DNA of 64,000 nt, taken from the NCBI GenBank assembly GCA_963855995.1, contig OY979729.1, positions 7,396,115-7,460,114 of the forward strand, in the 5' to 3' direction. The notes under the pieces were generated by a model. It saw only the letters and a list, made by a program, of their open reading frames with translations, was not told the DNA's origin and did no database searches. Of the stretch, positions 21,101-32,640 are shown in pieces. Within the stretch, counting starts at the first letter, position 1. Each line of letters starts with the position of its first letter. The position numbers and the translations under genes were made by a program. This DNA comes from Muricea muricata. Its lineage: Eukaryota > Cnidaria > Anthozoa > Malacalcyonacea > Plexauridae.

Positions 21101-23373
21101 TGCGAAACCCGGACTCGAGAAAAAACCGGACTCGACGCTCGGACTCAACATTGAAAAAAGCCGGACTTGCCTTCACACTACCCGGACTCGATTAATAAAA
21201 CTGAATTCAAAACTGGAATCATTGAGACTAGTTGCGCGTAAATCTGTAATATACTATTTATTTAATTTCTGCATGAATTGGCCTAAAAATTTACACACCA
21301 AGTTTAAAGCATTATAGTTAAAGCCGGAGTTTACCTTGAACTAACGTTAACTTGCCACCCAGTCTACCGACTTTGCGTTCAAAAGTGCAGAAAAACATTG
21401 GATTGTTTCACTATCTTAAACAAAATTCGACGTTTTGAGCGAAAACTCTTCGTCGGGAAGTTGCAATTATGATTTTGATGCAAGCTTCACCGGTTTTAAA
21501 CGTTGTGCGGCTGCCGCATAAAATGTGTAGCCATCGCCTATCTTCTGATGTATTGTTAAAAACAATCCCAAACGATTTCCGTTATGAGTATGTCAATGAT
21601 ATTCATCCAACTAATCACAAAATAATGTAATGTGTCGCAGCTTTTGCGAACAGGCACTTAGTGGCAAACTCGGCGAAATACATATTGGAGAACGTAAATC
21701 ACACCTGGGTTTCTGTTTGTTATAAAGGCAACTGCATAGCATCTCTGCTTTAATCATACTATGACAAGCAGATAAAACCCCCATGCAAATGGACTACAGA
21801 TTCCAAGGATTGGCATCTTGGACACAATTTTGCAAAGGGAATGTGGTCCGGTGCACTCGTTTTGTTGCTCTTTGTCTTTTCAATACCTGTACAGTCAACT
21901 GAGTTAAGTATTGGAAACATTAACCTACGGACAGTCCTACTGAAAACACAGGCATCAGCGCTAACTTCCTGACGAAGGGCCTTCGCTAGAAACGTCAAAT
22001 TCTGTTTATATCGTTTAAGATAGTGAAAAATCCTTTGCTTTTTTGTACTTTTGAATGCACTTTCGGTAGACTGAGTGGCAAGTCAGTTCGTGGTAAACGC
22101 CAGCGTTTATAATGCTTTAACTTGTTAAGTAAAGGTCGGAGTGAACCCACTCATGAATGTTTAGGTCAATTCAGGAATTAATAAATATTATACTAGGTTA
22201 CCCGCAAGGTAGGTAATTCTGCGGAGCCTTAATTGTTTTATAGGTTTTTGAAAAATGACATTTATGCAACCCAAAATTCAGTGTGATAGTGTGCATTACT
22301 AGCCTGCCAGTACATTACTCGGCCTTGACTCAGTTTGTCTGCCAGAATATATTATGTTTCCGGCTGGCTTAAGCATAAGGGGTCAAAAAGGGTCAACAAG
22401 TCAAAAGCAAATGCCTTATGGATAAGGAATAATACGCTAACGATTTTCTTACAGCTACAGTAAACTCTGAAATACTTTGTTGTTGTATAATTATGTTTGT
22501 TGGAAATATTTGCTAGATCACAAACACACGAACTTTAAAACTGTCATAATTCCACTGCAAATAATGTCGCGTGAACAGCAAATGCGTTTTAGAACATAAG
22601 TACATAACATGAATATATTATGCAGCGTCTCTGTTCAACTGTGGTTTGTTAACTTCGAATATAGTTGACTATTAGCACAAATGGTAATGTTGGAAAATTA
22701 TTATCGACATTCGACAAAACAAACGCGCTTTAATACAATTTCACAGACGCGATACTATCAAATAGAATGTATATTAAAATTCCACTGCAATTTAATACGA
22801 GATTTAATATTGTCGTGTGAATAACAAACTCGTCTTAAATTGTAGTATACTTGACTAGTACCGCAAACAGCAGACTTCAAAAATGAATATATTCAGAAAA
22901 ACAAATTGTCTTCCTCTCGCATATGTAATTTAACCTTGATAAGGCATTTGCTTTTGACTAACTATGATTTAAACAGCCAGCCTGAAACATGATATCTTCT
23001 GAACACAAGACTTAATTGGTGGCGAAACGCAAGTGAGGAAAGGTGTTCTGCGCATTTCCGAACGCGCATGACCACAATGCACTGCTTTAAACATGGTTTG
23101 AGATAAATTCTCCCCTACATACACAAATTAGGTCTGCTGCTTCGCTCGCTCGCTTCAGGCTCGCTCGCTCCGCAGCAATTACAGATTATTACGCGCAAAG
23201 CTTTTAAACCTCGTTTTTAATGAGTCCAGTTTTGAATTCAGTTTCTTTATGAATCGAGTCCGGGTATTGCGAGGACAAGTCCGGCTTTTTTCAAAGGTAA
23301 GTGCGACTGTCGAGTCCGGGTTTTATACAGGTCCGAGTCCTGATCCGAGTCCGAGTCCGGCCCGGGTTTCGCA
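21101..23373. mobile_element. Non-autonomous DNA transposon (2.27 kb) with long imperfect TIRs
   Basis: Ends TGCGAAACCCGG and CCGGGTTTCGCA. Each arm (about 120-155 bp) is packed with CGGACTCG or CGAGTCCGG words and ends in a shared GAATTCAAAACTGGA segment. The interior has a second inverted pair (GTCAAAAGCAAATGCCTTAT near 22400 and its complement near 22945) and no coding capacity. No convincing target duplication was found. It lies between the gypsy protease region and the RT start. Confidence 0.75.
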
Positions 23374-24417
23374 TTTTAGCGACAGGGGTTACAACCAAAT
23401 AGGCTACGTGTAGTCCTTGTAAATGTCTAACACTATATCTGCATGACCAGCGGATATCATACCAACCTGCGAAGTATCTTTCGCCTGTATCTTACCTTGG
23501 ATTAGTATTTCCAATCGCGCCGGAATTGCCACTACTTCAGATACGGTTATTTTGTACACCTTTCAACATATAGATTGCACAAGTACTGCATTGGTTTCAC
23601 CACCGGTTTAGCACGCTCTGCCTGGCGGTGAGTTAGCCGCTGTAATCACAACTCCGTTCGACAACGACGATCTTAGCGTCTGCCTGAATTGCGACAATGT
23701 GGCCTGGTTTTCCGCAACGAAAAAACTTAACTTTTGATCGTGAACGTTCTTGTTGCTTGATTTCTGTGGCATTTAACTGCTGCGAAATGCTCACTTGCTT
23801 TCGGGCGTTTTCTGTCGAGTTGCTAGCTCGGTCATTAGACCCACGAGTTGGTCGACATCCGCTGTCGGTTTTTGTGTCGCTGTGCTTGCGCTCGTGTTTG
23901 CACAATGTGGGGCAGGTGCGTCGTGATCAGCGATTGCTCGAACGTTGTGCCAAGGTTAGCATGTCGTTTAAGTTTGGTGTAGGATTGTGAGCCAAAAGTT
24001 CTCCTCGTATTAAACTCAGCAGACCATGCGCATGATTTGAGAAGTCTAAAGAGCCGATTTGGCGTCTTCAGCGAGTTTGAGGTCGACTGGTTGGGGTCCA
24101 GCTCTCATTTTTAAACCATCCGGTCTTCATCAGTACGAAGCATTCGGGTTTCAAATTTTGCATAGTAGTTACCCCTCTCAATTGTTGGACACAGAGCTTG
24201 CTTTAGCTTTTTTTTGCTGCGGTGGTCTAGGTAGCTCTTTCTTCGGCAGGAGTGGCGTAGAAATGCGTAGCTGCTTGTCTCTGTAGGAACGCAGGCAATT
24301 TCTTAATCTTATCGTCTTCTTTCCAACCACATGCGTATCGTCTTCGTCGAACTTTGATGGAAGAATGCTCGTATAGCTTTTGAAATAGCGTGAAGATTTT
24401 CTTTGGTCCAGTTTTAC
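23374..24417 (-). pseudogene. Gypsy gag and protease region, decayed
   Basis: Just inside the 5' LTR, the minus strand carries a gag-like stretch: YEHSSIKVRRRRYACGWKE, IKKLPAFLQ and RQAATHFYATP, capsid-type motifs of Ty3/gypsy gag. Near 23660-23720 is a degenerate zinc knuckle, FFRCGKPGHIVA, whose first and last metal-binding cysteines are lost. The frames change at least twice. The 5' leader between LTR and gag is very short. Confidence 0.65.
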
Positions 24418-24429
24418 CGCTGTCACCAG
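24418..24429 (-). promoter_or_regulatory. Probable gypsy primer-binding site
   Basis: On the minus strand the 5' LTR end (GTTACCA) is followed after one base by TGGTGACAGCGG. A TGG start directly at the LTR border is the expected position and form of a tRNA primer-binding site. The tRNA was not identified. Confidence 0.5.
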
Positions 24430-24632
24430 TGGTAACGTATCGAGACAATCTAAAAAACACTCTCAACGTTTAACAATTTATTCAGTATCGTTCTTACATG
24501 CATAGCCCATTCTCTCCGGGTGCACAGTCACTCTCCCTCGATTACATGAAACCCTACTTCTTAAATCCTTAATGCTAATTTTTTACAATATTCTGTCATA
24601 ACAATGTCAAGCAATTACAATATCATGTTACA
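24430..24632 (-). repeat. Gypsy element 5' LTR
   Basis: Full-length match to 9537-9737, with about 17-20 differences and small indels by eye. Its outer end ATCATGTTACA is followed by TATG, the same 4 bases that precede the other LTR. Confidence 0.85.
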
Positions 24633-25389
24633 TATGTATGAATAACGTTTAATGGAAAGGTGATTGCTCCAAAATAATGCCTACATGGATAAATACTAGG
24701 GTACCTGCGAGGTAGGGAATGCTGCGGAGGTTTTAAAGGCTAAAAGTGGTTGGAAATTTTTGTTTACATTTTGTTCAATCTTTCTCCAGCTCGGGGCAGC
24801 CTTGCTTCCAGAAATGTTAACTGTGGGTACGAAATTTATTCAATAATATCAATGTGTGTACTACGACTTTGGGTCTGATCAAAATAGAGATTAATGAGAA
24901 TAAGTTATTAGAAAAAAGAAATCACACATATTTAGTTTAAATAACAATGCATAGTTTAGTTTTGCGGTATAATTATTGCGTAGACATGTGTGTCTATGCT
25001 AAGCAATATCCAGCCATTTATTTATATTCCATTCTTTACTTGGACAACATTGGTCGAGTCTTCCATTTCAAAATTATATCGGTGAAGTTTTGAAGCTATT
25101 TCAAAATGTGGAAAGACCCTCCAATGCAAACAGTGCACCATCAAAGTAATTAGTATACATTGACAAAATTATAGTTTCACCCTCACTTGCAGTAGTTGTA
25201 ACTTTTATAAACCAACAAGATTGCTACGATATGAATCTCTCAATCTAATAAATATTTTGGGGTTTTCTATTATTTTGGCGGTCCTTCTCAAGGGCCAAAT
25301 TTGGGGGAAGGGATATTGCATGAAAGTCGGTCCTCAAATAATTGTGCAATTACAATTAAATTAAAACGATTAAATTGTCATCAATCGCA
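24633..25389. other. Intron 2: no gene seen
   Basis: AT-rich. GGGTACCTGCGAGGTAGGG near 24700 resembles GGTTACCCGCAAGGTAGG at 22196 inside the long-TIR element, so a short repeat is shared. Nothing else was recognised. Confidence 0.4.
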
Positions 25390-25734
25390 ATGGACCATTC
25401 CCCAATTAGACAAACTTTTAAATTCGAAAACAATTTTAGCGCAGTTGGAAAGAGCTTCCTAAATTTAGTGAAATTGTGAGATTTGGTTCTAAAATATTGT
25501 AAAATGTCGAAAATATAGTAGTGCAAAGTTTGCGAATATTGTATACTTTTGTATTACGCGGGAAAAAGTGTTATCAAATGTTACCACATTTCCACATAGT
25601 GGTAACGCTTTTCCCTGCGTAATACAAAAGTATACAAAATTCGCAAACTTTACAGGGCAATTTAGGATGCTCATTCCAGCTGTGCTAATTGATTTTCCGA
25701 ATTCAAAAGTTTGTCTAATAGGGGAATGGTCCAT
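25390..25734. mobile_element. Hairpin MITE, family H, copy 1
   Basis: The outer inverted ends are ATGGACCATTCCCC and GGGGAATGGTCCAT, each followed inward by AATTAGACAAACTTTT or its complement. A second nested palindrome (about 25520-25655) pairs GCAAAGTTTGCGAATATTG with AATTCGCAAACTTTAC around GTGGTAACG. The inner part is shared with copy 2 at 28.45 kb. Confidence 0.82.
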
Positions 25735-26300
25735 TTTCTTCTAAAATATCATAAATTTGCAAAGATTGTGGCAGAAGATCAATGCTCGAACCACGGGAAA
25801 TGGCCTTTTCCAGCTCAAGATTTTAAAATGTTCCAGGGCCCATTCCCCGGACCCCCTATAAAGCACGATTATGTATTATGAGCGTCCCCACCATCACAAG
25901 TATGTACATAATTAAGAAGTCGGTCCCAGAATCGAGTACCTTCTCCAATTTTTTTGAATTTGCGCCTCTGATCCATCTAGATATCCCTCTAATGTCTTTC
26001 TTCAGTATGAATAGTTTACTGCATATATAATCGTACAATCAAGATAACTCTAGCAAACAAAAACAACTGACCAACTCTTTATTGAGCAATAATTTCCCAA
26101 ATTGGCAATATATGGTGACGAGTGACCAATAGGCTAATACAGTACATTCGCTGAGAACGACAGAAACTTCACCCAGAAACTGCAAAGTTTCTTTTAACGA
26201 GCCATTATGGCCATAAAATATCAACATTTCCACAACATTAGCAAAGTAAAGTCCTTTATTTAAATCCTATCTCAGAGCATGATGATTTTATGCACACAAC
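25735..26300. other. Intron 2: no gene seen
   Basis: Short minus-strand frames have no recognisable content. Confidence 0.35.
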
Positions 26301-26302
26301 AA

Positions 26303-26512
26303 GGCCATTTACACGAGAAACAAAAAGTCGTGACTTATCCAAGACGCGTTTTATTTGGGTCGCGAGCCGACTAGCCTAAGAACATGGGTAACTACTGTCC
26401 CAAAATAAGTCGCGACTTAACAGAACGTAACAGAAATTGACTTAGTAGACATAGCTAAATAAGACGCAACTTAATTAAGACGCGACTTATAAACTCTTGT
26501 TTAAACTCGGTA
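26303..26512. repeat. Possible MITE with AAGTCGCGACTTA-type palindromes
   Basis: GGCCATTTACACGAGAAAC and AAGTCGTGACTTA at the left face AAGACGCGACTTATAAACTC and TTGTTTAAACTCGG at the right, with AATAAGTCGCGACTTAA inside. The inverted ends are weak and no target duplication is clear. Confidence 0.4.
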
Positions 26513-27060
26513 TAAATTGCCCTAACGCATGGTTCTTAAGTACACGGCTTAAGTACACGGCTGGTATTGAAATTTAGAATTAAATTTAAAAGTGTAACTA
26601 TTTTAAAACTAATAGTGGAGAACTTTAATGTCAAATCTACAGCTGAAATATGTTATTACAATAAACAGGAAACAGTCTGGTCAGTATACTCAGGTCGCGT
26701 GGAATGTAAATGCCGTATATGCGCAAAACATGATGATTCAATAAAGTAGATATGCTACATAATATACGTCTTTACACGATAACATGATGTAAGGTATGCA
26801 TGTGTAGTCAAAATGTTTTCTCAGTACACGGGCAAGTTGTAGTTTCATACTGTCTATAGACGTCCGTACACTATGATCAGCCACTATTTCTTTGCGAGTT
26901 AAAAGTTTGAGATAAAGCGGCAAAACGTACAATGGTAAAACCACGAGTATTACTGACCACGAAACTGCAGTTTTAAGGTTTCACCGCAGGCAATATAACT
27001 GACAATTCTCGCTGAAGCCCCCTTTGAAACTTTATCCACTGGGGAAGCTTTACACTCGTT
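26513..27060. other. Intron 2: no gene seen
   Basis: AT-rich with a direct 17-bp duplication TTAAGTACACGGCT at about 26535-26563. The open frame at 26567-26749 has no recognisable domain. Confidence 0.35.
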
Positions 27061-27094
27061 TGCTTAATTAACGCTCGCTCGCTCCACAGCAATA

Positions 27095-27350
27095 ACAAGT
27101 TATAGAAATTCCGTATCCGGGGACTGGAAACGACAGTGACCTTGGCCGCAAAATTGCTTTTCAATACGTCTTGTCGTGTACTATGCAAAATTTAATGAGT
27201 TTGAAATAAGAATAACTTAGCTATGCTTGCGGTTTTATATTCATTAAACATACTTGCCCAACTAGCGACGTCACAACTTTTCATTGCTGAATCAGCAATT
27301 TATATTTTGTACTTTTTTTGCGAATAACTTCGCAAATGGAAGCAATAGTC
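27095..27350 (+). repeat. Interspersed repeat X, copy 4 (forward)
   Basis: It contains, in order, TTATAGAAATTCCG, GACAGTG, GTCTTGTCGTGTA, TAGCTATGCTTG, CATACTTGCCCAACTAG, GACGTCACAA, TTGCTGAATCAGCAA and GCGAATAACTTCGCAAA. This is the least interrupted copy and the reference for the family. No protein is encoded. Confidence 0.65.
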
Positions 27351-28440
27351 TACTATAGTTAACGGCCAGTTAGCTTTTTATGCTCTTTTACATCAAGCAA
27401 TAGAAAATATTGCCAGCATTCTATAATCAAACATGTTATTTTACGTGCTCGAAATTGCATAAATTGGGCACGGAATTGTACGAATTATGAATTTATGATA
27501 AAATTTTGCTATCGATATTGTTCGCCACATTTCATAGAACTTCGCGCCATCTAGCGGGAATTTGAAATTTTGACGTTTAAATCAGATTGGGAACAGAAAA
27601 TTTGGAACATGTACCCATAGATGAAAAAATAGAAGGCAGATTTGGAGAGCACTTGCAACAGACACTAGATGGGGTCGGGGGTGCTTTAAATCTGAAAAAG
27701 CTACACGAACTGCTGATGTTTTTAATAGCTTAAAGTCGAATTCACTTTCTTTCTGCGCAGCTGGTTACGAACATTGATTGCATAGGCTTGTTTGTTTGTA
27801 TACCGTATTTTACTCTTAATGCATACCAGTTTTTATTCCGTTTAATCCCTGAAATTTAACCGCTTTCTTCGTAACGAGGTAATTTCTGAAATATCCTATC
27901 GAAATTTAGAGCTAAATAATCTAATTATATGGGCTATCTTTCAGTTCTTTTTTATGTATGACGCATGACATAATAACATTAAATTCCAACGCTGGACTTT
28001 ACAGCAGGAATTCAAATTTAATTATCAATTGTTTAAAACGAAATATGTAAACAAAAACACCAAGCAACTTTTACGCCCACAAAATGTACACTGAGCGGAT
28101 TTGACTTCTACTTTAGAAAACAAGTTATCTAATCAGTTAATTAATTCACGAAGTTATTTTGAAAACCTCCACTACGTTGTGATTTTTTTTCTCTTTTCTC
28201 ATGAATTATTAATGAGTTTTTTCAGAAAAAACGGTCAACTGACCCATCTCTACCACTGTGCATAATCTATTCTACTGTACACTTTATTAATTGCTTCTTT
28301 TTTACGTAAATGCTACAAAGCGAGAAAATTTGAATTAAGTCTATAATGACATAGCCACGATAGACTATTTGCAATTTGCATTAGAGACTAAAGGTCGAAC
28401 TGAGTAGGAAGAACGAAATATTTTACAACAGTTAGAAAGA
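27351..28440. other. Intron 2: no gene seen
   Basis: AT-rich with stops in all frames. No repeat, TIR or domain was recognised. Confidence 0.4.
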
Positions 28441-28454
28441 ATATTTTCAAGTAC

Positions 28455-28675
28455 AGTTGTAAAGTTTGGTGGCGAAATGTTTTAAAATACGGAAAATATA
28501 GCCCTGCGAAGTTTGCAATATTTGTATATATTTGTATTGCGCGTGGAAAAAGTTACTATTTTTGAGACGAAATTGCCGTGAAAATGGTGACTTTTTCCTG
28601 CGTGCTAGGAATATACAAGAAATTTGCAAACGTGGCAGGGCTGTAATTTCCGTATTTTACAACATTTCGCTTGAA
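28455..28675. mobile_element. Hairpin MITE, family H, copy 2
   Basis: GGCGAAATGTTTTAAAATAC at the left pairs with GTATTTTACAACATTTCGC at the right. The inner segments AAGTTTGCAATATTTGTAT, GCGTGGAAAAAGT and TAGCCCTGC have inverted partners. The core matches the inner palindrome of copy 1 at 25.5 kb, but the outer arms differ. Confidence 0.75.
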
Positions 28676-28865
28676 ACTTAGCAATTCTACTAATCTTCAC
28701 GATTAATATTCACGATTACACTATTTAACAGTGCAGTAAATGCAAATTTGTTCCAAAACATGTCAAGAAAAACGTTGGCATGATCATAGACATGAATGTA
28801 AGACTTCGTCCTATCCAAGTTAATAACCCAACTAAGCACCCAATTAGGTTGCGAAAAAAGAACCC

Positions 28866-28900
28866 TACTGGGTGGAATTCTGGGTGGAATTCTGGGTGGA
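28866..28900. repeat. 12-bp tandem repeat TGGGTGGAATTC
   Basis: About 2.7 copies directly upstream of the second gypsy remnant. Confidence 0.9.
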
Positions 28901-30251
28901 AACAAGTACAGGAAATTGAGCAAGCGCGTAAAAATAACTGCGAAAGAGGAAATTAAGAAACACGAAGCACGTAGAGACGACAGTGACAGTGTATCTGGTT
29001 ACATTTCAAATGTTAACTCCATGGACTATCGGCCCGACCAAAGGATAGTTCAAAAGATGTTACAAGAGGAATCGGAATCATTTTCACGGGCAAAAACATA
29101 TACAGCCGTGCCCCGACCTCTTTACCCCGAGGTAAAACAGTACGTAGAAGACCCTTTGAACAGAGGATGGGTACAGAGGTCACGATCAGCGTATTCATCA
29201 CCAGTTGTCTGTGTGCGAAAGAAGGATAGAACGCTTAGGCTGCGTATTGATTATTGACAGTCAAATCAGAAAACGGTTCCCGATCGACATCCCTTACCCC
29301 ATGTTCAGGCCTTCCAGGACAGTCTTGGTGGTAATAACTGGTTTTCTTTGTTTGACTAGGGTAAGGCTTACCATCAAGGCTATATAACGCCTGAAAGTCG
29401 GCATAAAACAGCATTTATTACTCCTTGGGGATTATTCGAATGGGTACGCATCCCATTGGTCTGATTAACGCACCAGGAGAATTCCAGTGGCTCATGGAAG
29501 ATTGTTTACATAGCTTTAGAGACGATATCTGTACCCCTTATCTCGATGATGGGACTGTTTTCAGCAAGTCATTCGAAGATTATGTAGACCATGTTCGACA
29601 AGTACTGCAACGACTTCTGGCGAATGGAATCAAACTCAAACCAGAAAAATGTAAGCTTTTTCAGAAGGAAGTGAACTATCTCGGTCAGATTGTTTCATCA
29701 GAAGGTTATAGGCCAGACCCCTCGAAGATTAATGCAGTAACGGCGTTAAAACACTCCATTTCAGCTAATGTAGGGGAAGTAAATAAAACTGCTTGGACTA
29801 CAAGGACCGCCTTCTAATATTTCCAAAACGACCAGTAAGACTGATAAATCTAATAAAGCTGGATTTCTATCATCATAAAAACAATATGTATGGCGAAAAG
29901 AACGTCAAGATAACCTTAAGGAACTATTAAATCATTTAACGAGTCCACCAAGTACGGGATACCCTAATTAGAATGACCCATTTGTTTTAAATACAGACGC
30001 CTCACTACAAGGACTGGGGACTCACCCTCAGTCAAGCAGAAAAAAATACCATTCTGGAAAACTAGAGATCCCAAAACTTAAATGGGCAGAGTGTGAACAT
30101 TTTAGCGATTACCTATATTACCCCCGCCCCCCTCCCCCAATTTACCGTGTACACCGATAATAACCCACTTACATATGTTTTAACCACGGCCAGATAGACC
30201 AGATTGGTTGACTTTAACTTTAATATAAGGTACAGTCAGACTAGAAGCCGG

Positions 30252-30388
30252 TTGTAGAAAACTCTTAATCACTTTTTAATCACTGTTTTGTAGTTAATTA
30301 GTGATTAAGTACAAAATATGTGGTTCTGATTGGTTGATGTTTCCCCTAGTCATAGTTAACTTTAATCACTTTTTTATACAACCAACCC
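30252..30388. mobile_element. Small MITE inside gypsy remnant 2
   Basis: It starts GGTTGTAGAAAACTCTTAATC and ends with the reverse complement of GGTTGTATAAAAAAGTGATT. TTAATCAC-type words repeat within it. It interrupts the RNase H to integrase interval. Confidence 0.6.
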
Positions 30389-31731
30389 TAGGACGTTCAA
30401 ACACAGATGCAAATGTGCTCTCTAGAATGCCAGTGGATTTCTAGACGTGCATGAGAGTGTGGAAGATGTCTCCCTTAAAATATAAAAGCAAGTATTCATA
30501 ATCAGCGACACTGTTTGGGTTTCCGCATTTACACACGATCTTTTGGATATGGACAGAGAATTCCTTGCCGAGAAGCAACCTGCCATTCCTACGCATACAA
30601 TTCTACAGGCCTAAAAACAACACGCCATTATTGGCCGAGTACTATCCTTTTAACTCGAAAGACGACGCCCATCTCTTCAGAACAGGAAGCGAGAACTAGC
30701 TGGTGCAAAATCATTGTCGCGACAATGGCACAGACTCAAAATTGATAAAGACGGTTTGTTACGACGTGAAAGTGGTCCTCGAAAACAGTTAGTGTTACCG
30801 AGTAAGTTCAACCGGACCATTTTCAAGGAACTTCACCAAAACATGGGGCACTTAGGTGCTAAAAGAGTGACCCGTAGCTAGAGAACGTTTCTACTGGCCT
30901 AATATGAGAAAAGATATTGCCCACTTCGTCACCAATATTTGTAGATGTCTGAAACAACGGAAACCTACTTTGGAACATAACGACCTCATCTCCTTGAGAG
31001 ATGTTATATTTTCTGGTTATCGTGGACCATTTTACCCGTTTTGCGCAAGCGTACCCCACTGAAAACAGGTCAAGCACAACAGCGGCTGAAAATTTCTATA
31101 ACGATTTCGTACTCCAGTTTGATTTCCCAGCAAAAACTCTGCATGACCAACGAAGAGAATTTGAAAACAACTTGTATCATCAACTAGAGAAACTTAGTGG
31201 AGTTCACCCTTACCATTTACAGACAAACAGGAAGGATGAACGGTTTAACAGGGCATTGTCGTCGATGTTACGTACGCTGCCCGAGGATAGAATGAGCAAA
31301 TGGAAGGCGCCGTGAACAAAATAGTACACGCATACAATTGCACTCTCAACGAAGTAACTGGGTTTTCGCAATTTTCCCTAATATTCGGTCGGTCACCAAG
31401 GTTACCAGTAGACCTATTGTTTGGAACATCATCTGATGTGGCGAAAGGGAATCATACGGATTATGTAAAATAATGGAAGAGCGCTATGAAAGACGCCTAC
31501 GCTAAAGTTATCAGCGACATCAGTAAAGCTGCAACAGCGGGAAAAACTATACGAACATTGGCAGCGAAAGGTGCTTGAGCTAAAGTCATTTCCTGAACGT
31601 ACGCAAATACGAAACATTTCCAAAATAATGCAAATGCCAACATAGAGACAGATTTATAATTTATGATCGCAAATTCCGTTTCACACTGTTAAGGCCAAGT
31701 GATCGCGTGTTGGTCCGGAACTTATTGGAGC

Positions 31732-31742
31732 GGGGGGGGGGG
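31732..31742. repeat. Poly-G tract (11 G)
   Basis: It lies within the decayed integrase C-terminal coding region, where the original frame would have encoded glycines. Confidence 0.95.
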
Positions 31743-31954
31743 CGTGGAAAGCTCAGATTGTACTGTGAATAACCAACTTTACGAAGTAGTGGAATAGAAT
31801 GGAGAGTTACCTATCAACCTGAAAGGTAACGCGAAGGGAGGATCTCGACTACTACACGGAAATCCTCTTCTCTCCAGTTACTTTTTACCACCAGATAATC
31901 CTGAAAGCATCGAACCAGTCGCCCAACAGCAAGAAAGAAAGAGTAAGGCTGAAG

Positions 31955-32019
31955 TGTCCACACCTAAACTGTAAACACCTAAACTTGTCCACACCTAAAC
32001 TTGTCCACACCTAAACTGG
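31955..32019. repeat. 16-bp tandem repeat GTCCACACCTAAACTT
   Basis: Four units with one variant (GTAAACACCTAAACTT), located in the 3' tail of gypsy remnant 2. Confidence 0.93.
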
Positions 32020-32510
32020 AAGTACAAGACGCGGTCACAATGTTAGAAGGGAAAGAACCGCCTGTCAACAACGTGTTAACCCATGAAGATGCTGACGAAA
32101 ATGCCGTGGAACCCCACCACCAGTTCAAGACACACAACCAGAGCAACAACGGATAGACATGATGGCTCAACCTCCAGTGCGGAATGGGCGTCCAGCCTCG
32201 ACGTGCACTTGCTCCATCGCCATGGTTCTGGCCCTTACCTCCCATTTCTTTTTTGGACTTCACCTTTATTCCACCAGCAGAGTTACATGTACCACGGAAC
32301 ACCATACCTACCTTTTTAAGTAACAAACGTTTTATATTGTGCTACCCGATGCATGAAGAAAAACAACTTGTTGGGTTTTCTAAGTATTAACATAAAGAAG
32401 ATAAATGTGTATCATCTTAGTAATAAGCCTTAGGTAAAGACGATAAGGACAGAACCAGAACACGGAACAAAGCCGAGTTTTAAATACAAGTTGCAATACT
32501 ATAAAAGTTG

Positions 32511-32640
32511 AAATATAATTTTGTGGAAATACCACGTAAGTTAATTATCGCAGTGTGCTTACTTGACTCACCACCTGACGTCTCATCTGTTCGTTTGTGC
32601 CATAATAAACTTACGTGGTGTTTCCACAAAATTATATTTT
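32511..32640. mobile_element. Hairpin MITE (130 bp)
   Basis: The left arm AAATATAATTTTGTGGAAAT plus ACCACGTAAGTT pairs with the right arm AACTTACGTGGTG plus TTTCCACAAAATTATATTTT. The arms are nearly perfect at about 38 bp around a 50-bp loop. Both junctions are AT-rich, so a target duplication cannot be read. Confidence 0.8.

Larger units (their letters stand above)
9537..24632 (-). mobile_element. Ty3/gypsy retrotransposon with nested insertions (15.1 kb between LTR ends)
   Basis: Two similar LTRs (9537-9737 and 24430-24632) are both in minus orientation and flanked by the same 4 bp TATG (9533-9536 and 24633-24636). This supports one insertion event. Between them, in the expected minus-strand order, are a gag remnant (23.6-24.4 kb), an RT start (20.3-20.9 kb) and the 3' end of pol (9738-10061). 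The rest is nested material: a long-TIR element, a MITE, a Mutator-like gene region, a foldback element and a DIRS fragment. Most of RT, RNase H and integrase is missing. Whether the Mutator and DIRS pieces entered this element directly, or came with a deletion, is not resolved. Confidence 0.72.
28916..32310 (+). pseudogene. Second Ty3/gypsy pol remnant (RT to integrase)
   Basis: Plus-strand blocks: the RT lead-in VPRPLYPEVKQYVED, SAYSSPVVCVRKKDRTLRL (29.1-29.25 kb); then a stop and frameshifts; GKAYHQG; AFITPWGLFEWVRIP, PYLDDGTVFS (the YLDD catalytic motif, about 29540) and LKPEKCKLFQKEVNYLG; a decayed RNase H with TDASLQGLG near 30.0 kb; a zinc-binding lead-in around 30.8-30.95 kb (HLGAKRVTR); the integrase core LVIVDHFTRFAQAYP and a degenerate LHDQRREFENN (31.0-31.3 kb), then the C-terminus to about 31.9 kb. 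No LTR pair was recognised. A MITE lies inside at 30.25 kb. It is in sense orientation to the host gene. Confidence 0.82.

Noticed and set aside
32083-32390. Overlapping plus-strand frames of 68-78 codons
   Set aside because: They lie in the 3' tail of gypsy remnant 2, carry no independent domain and are shadows of its decayed tail.
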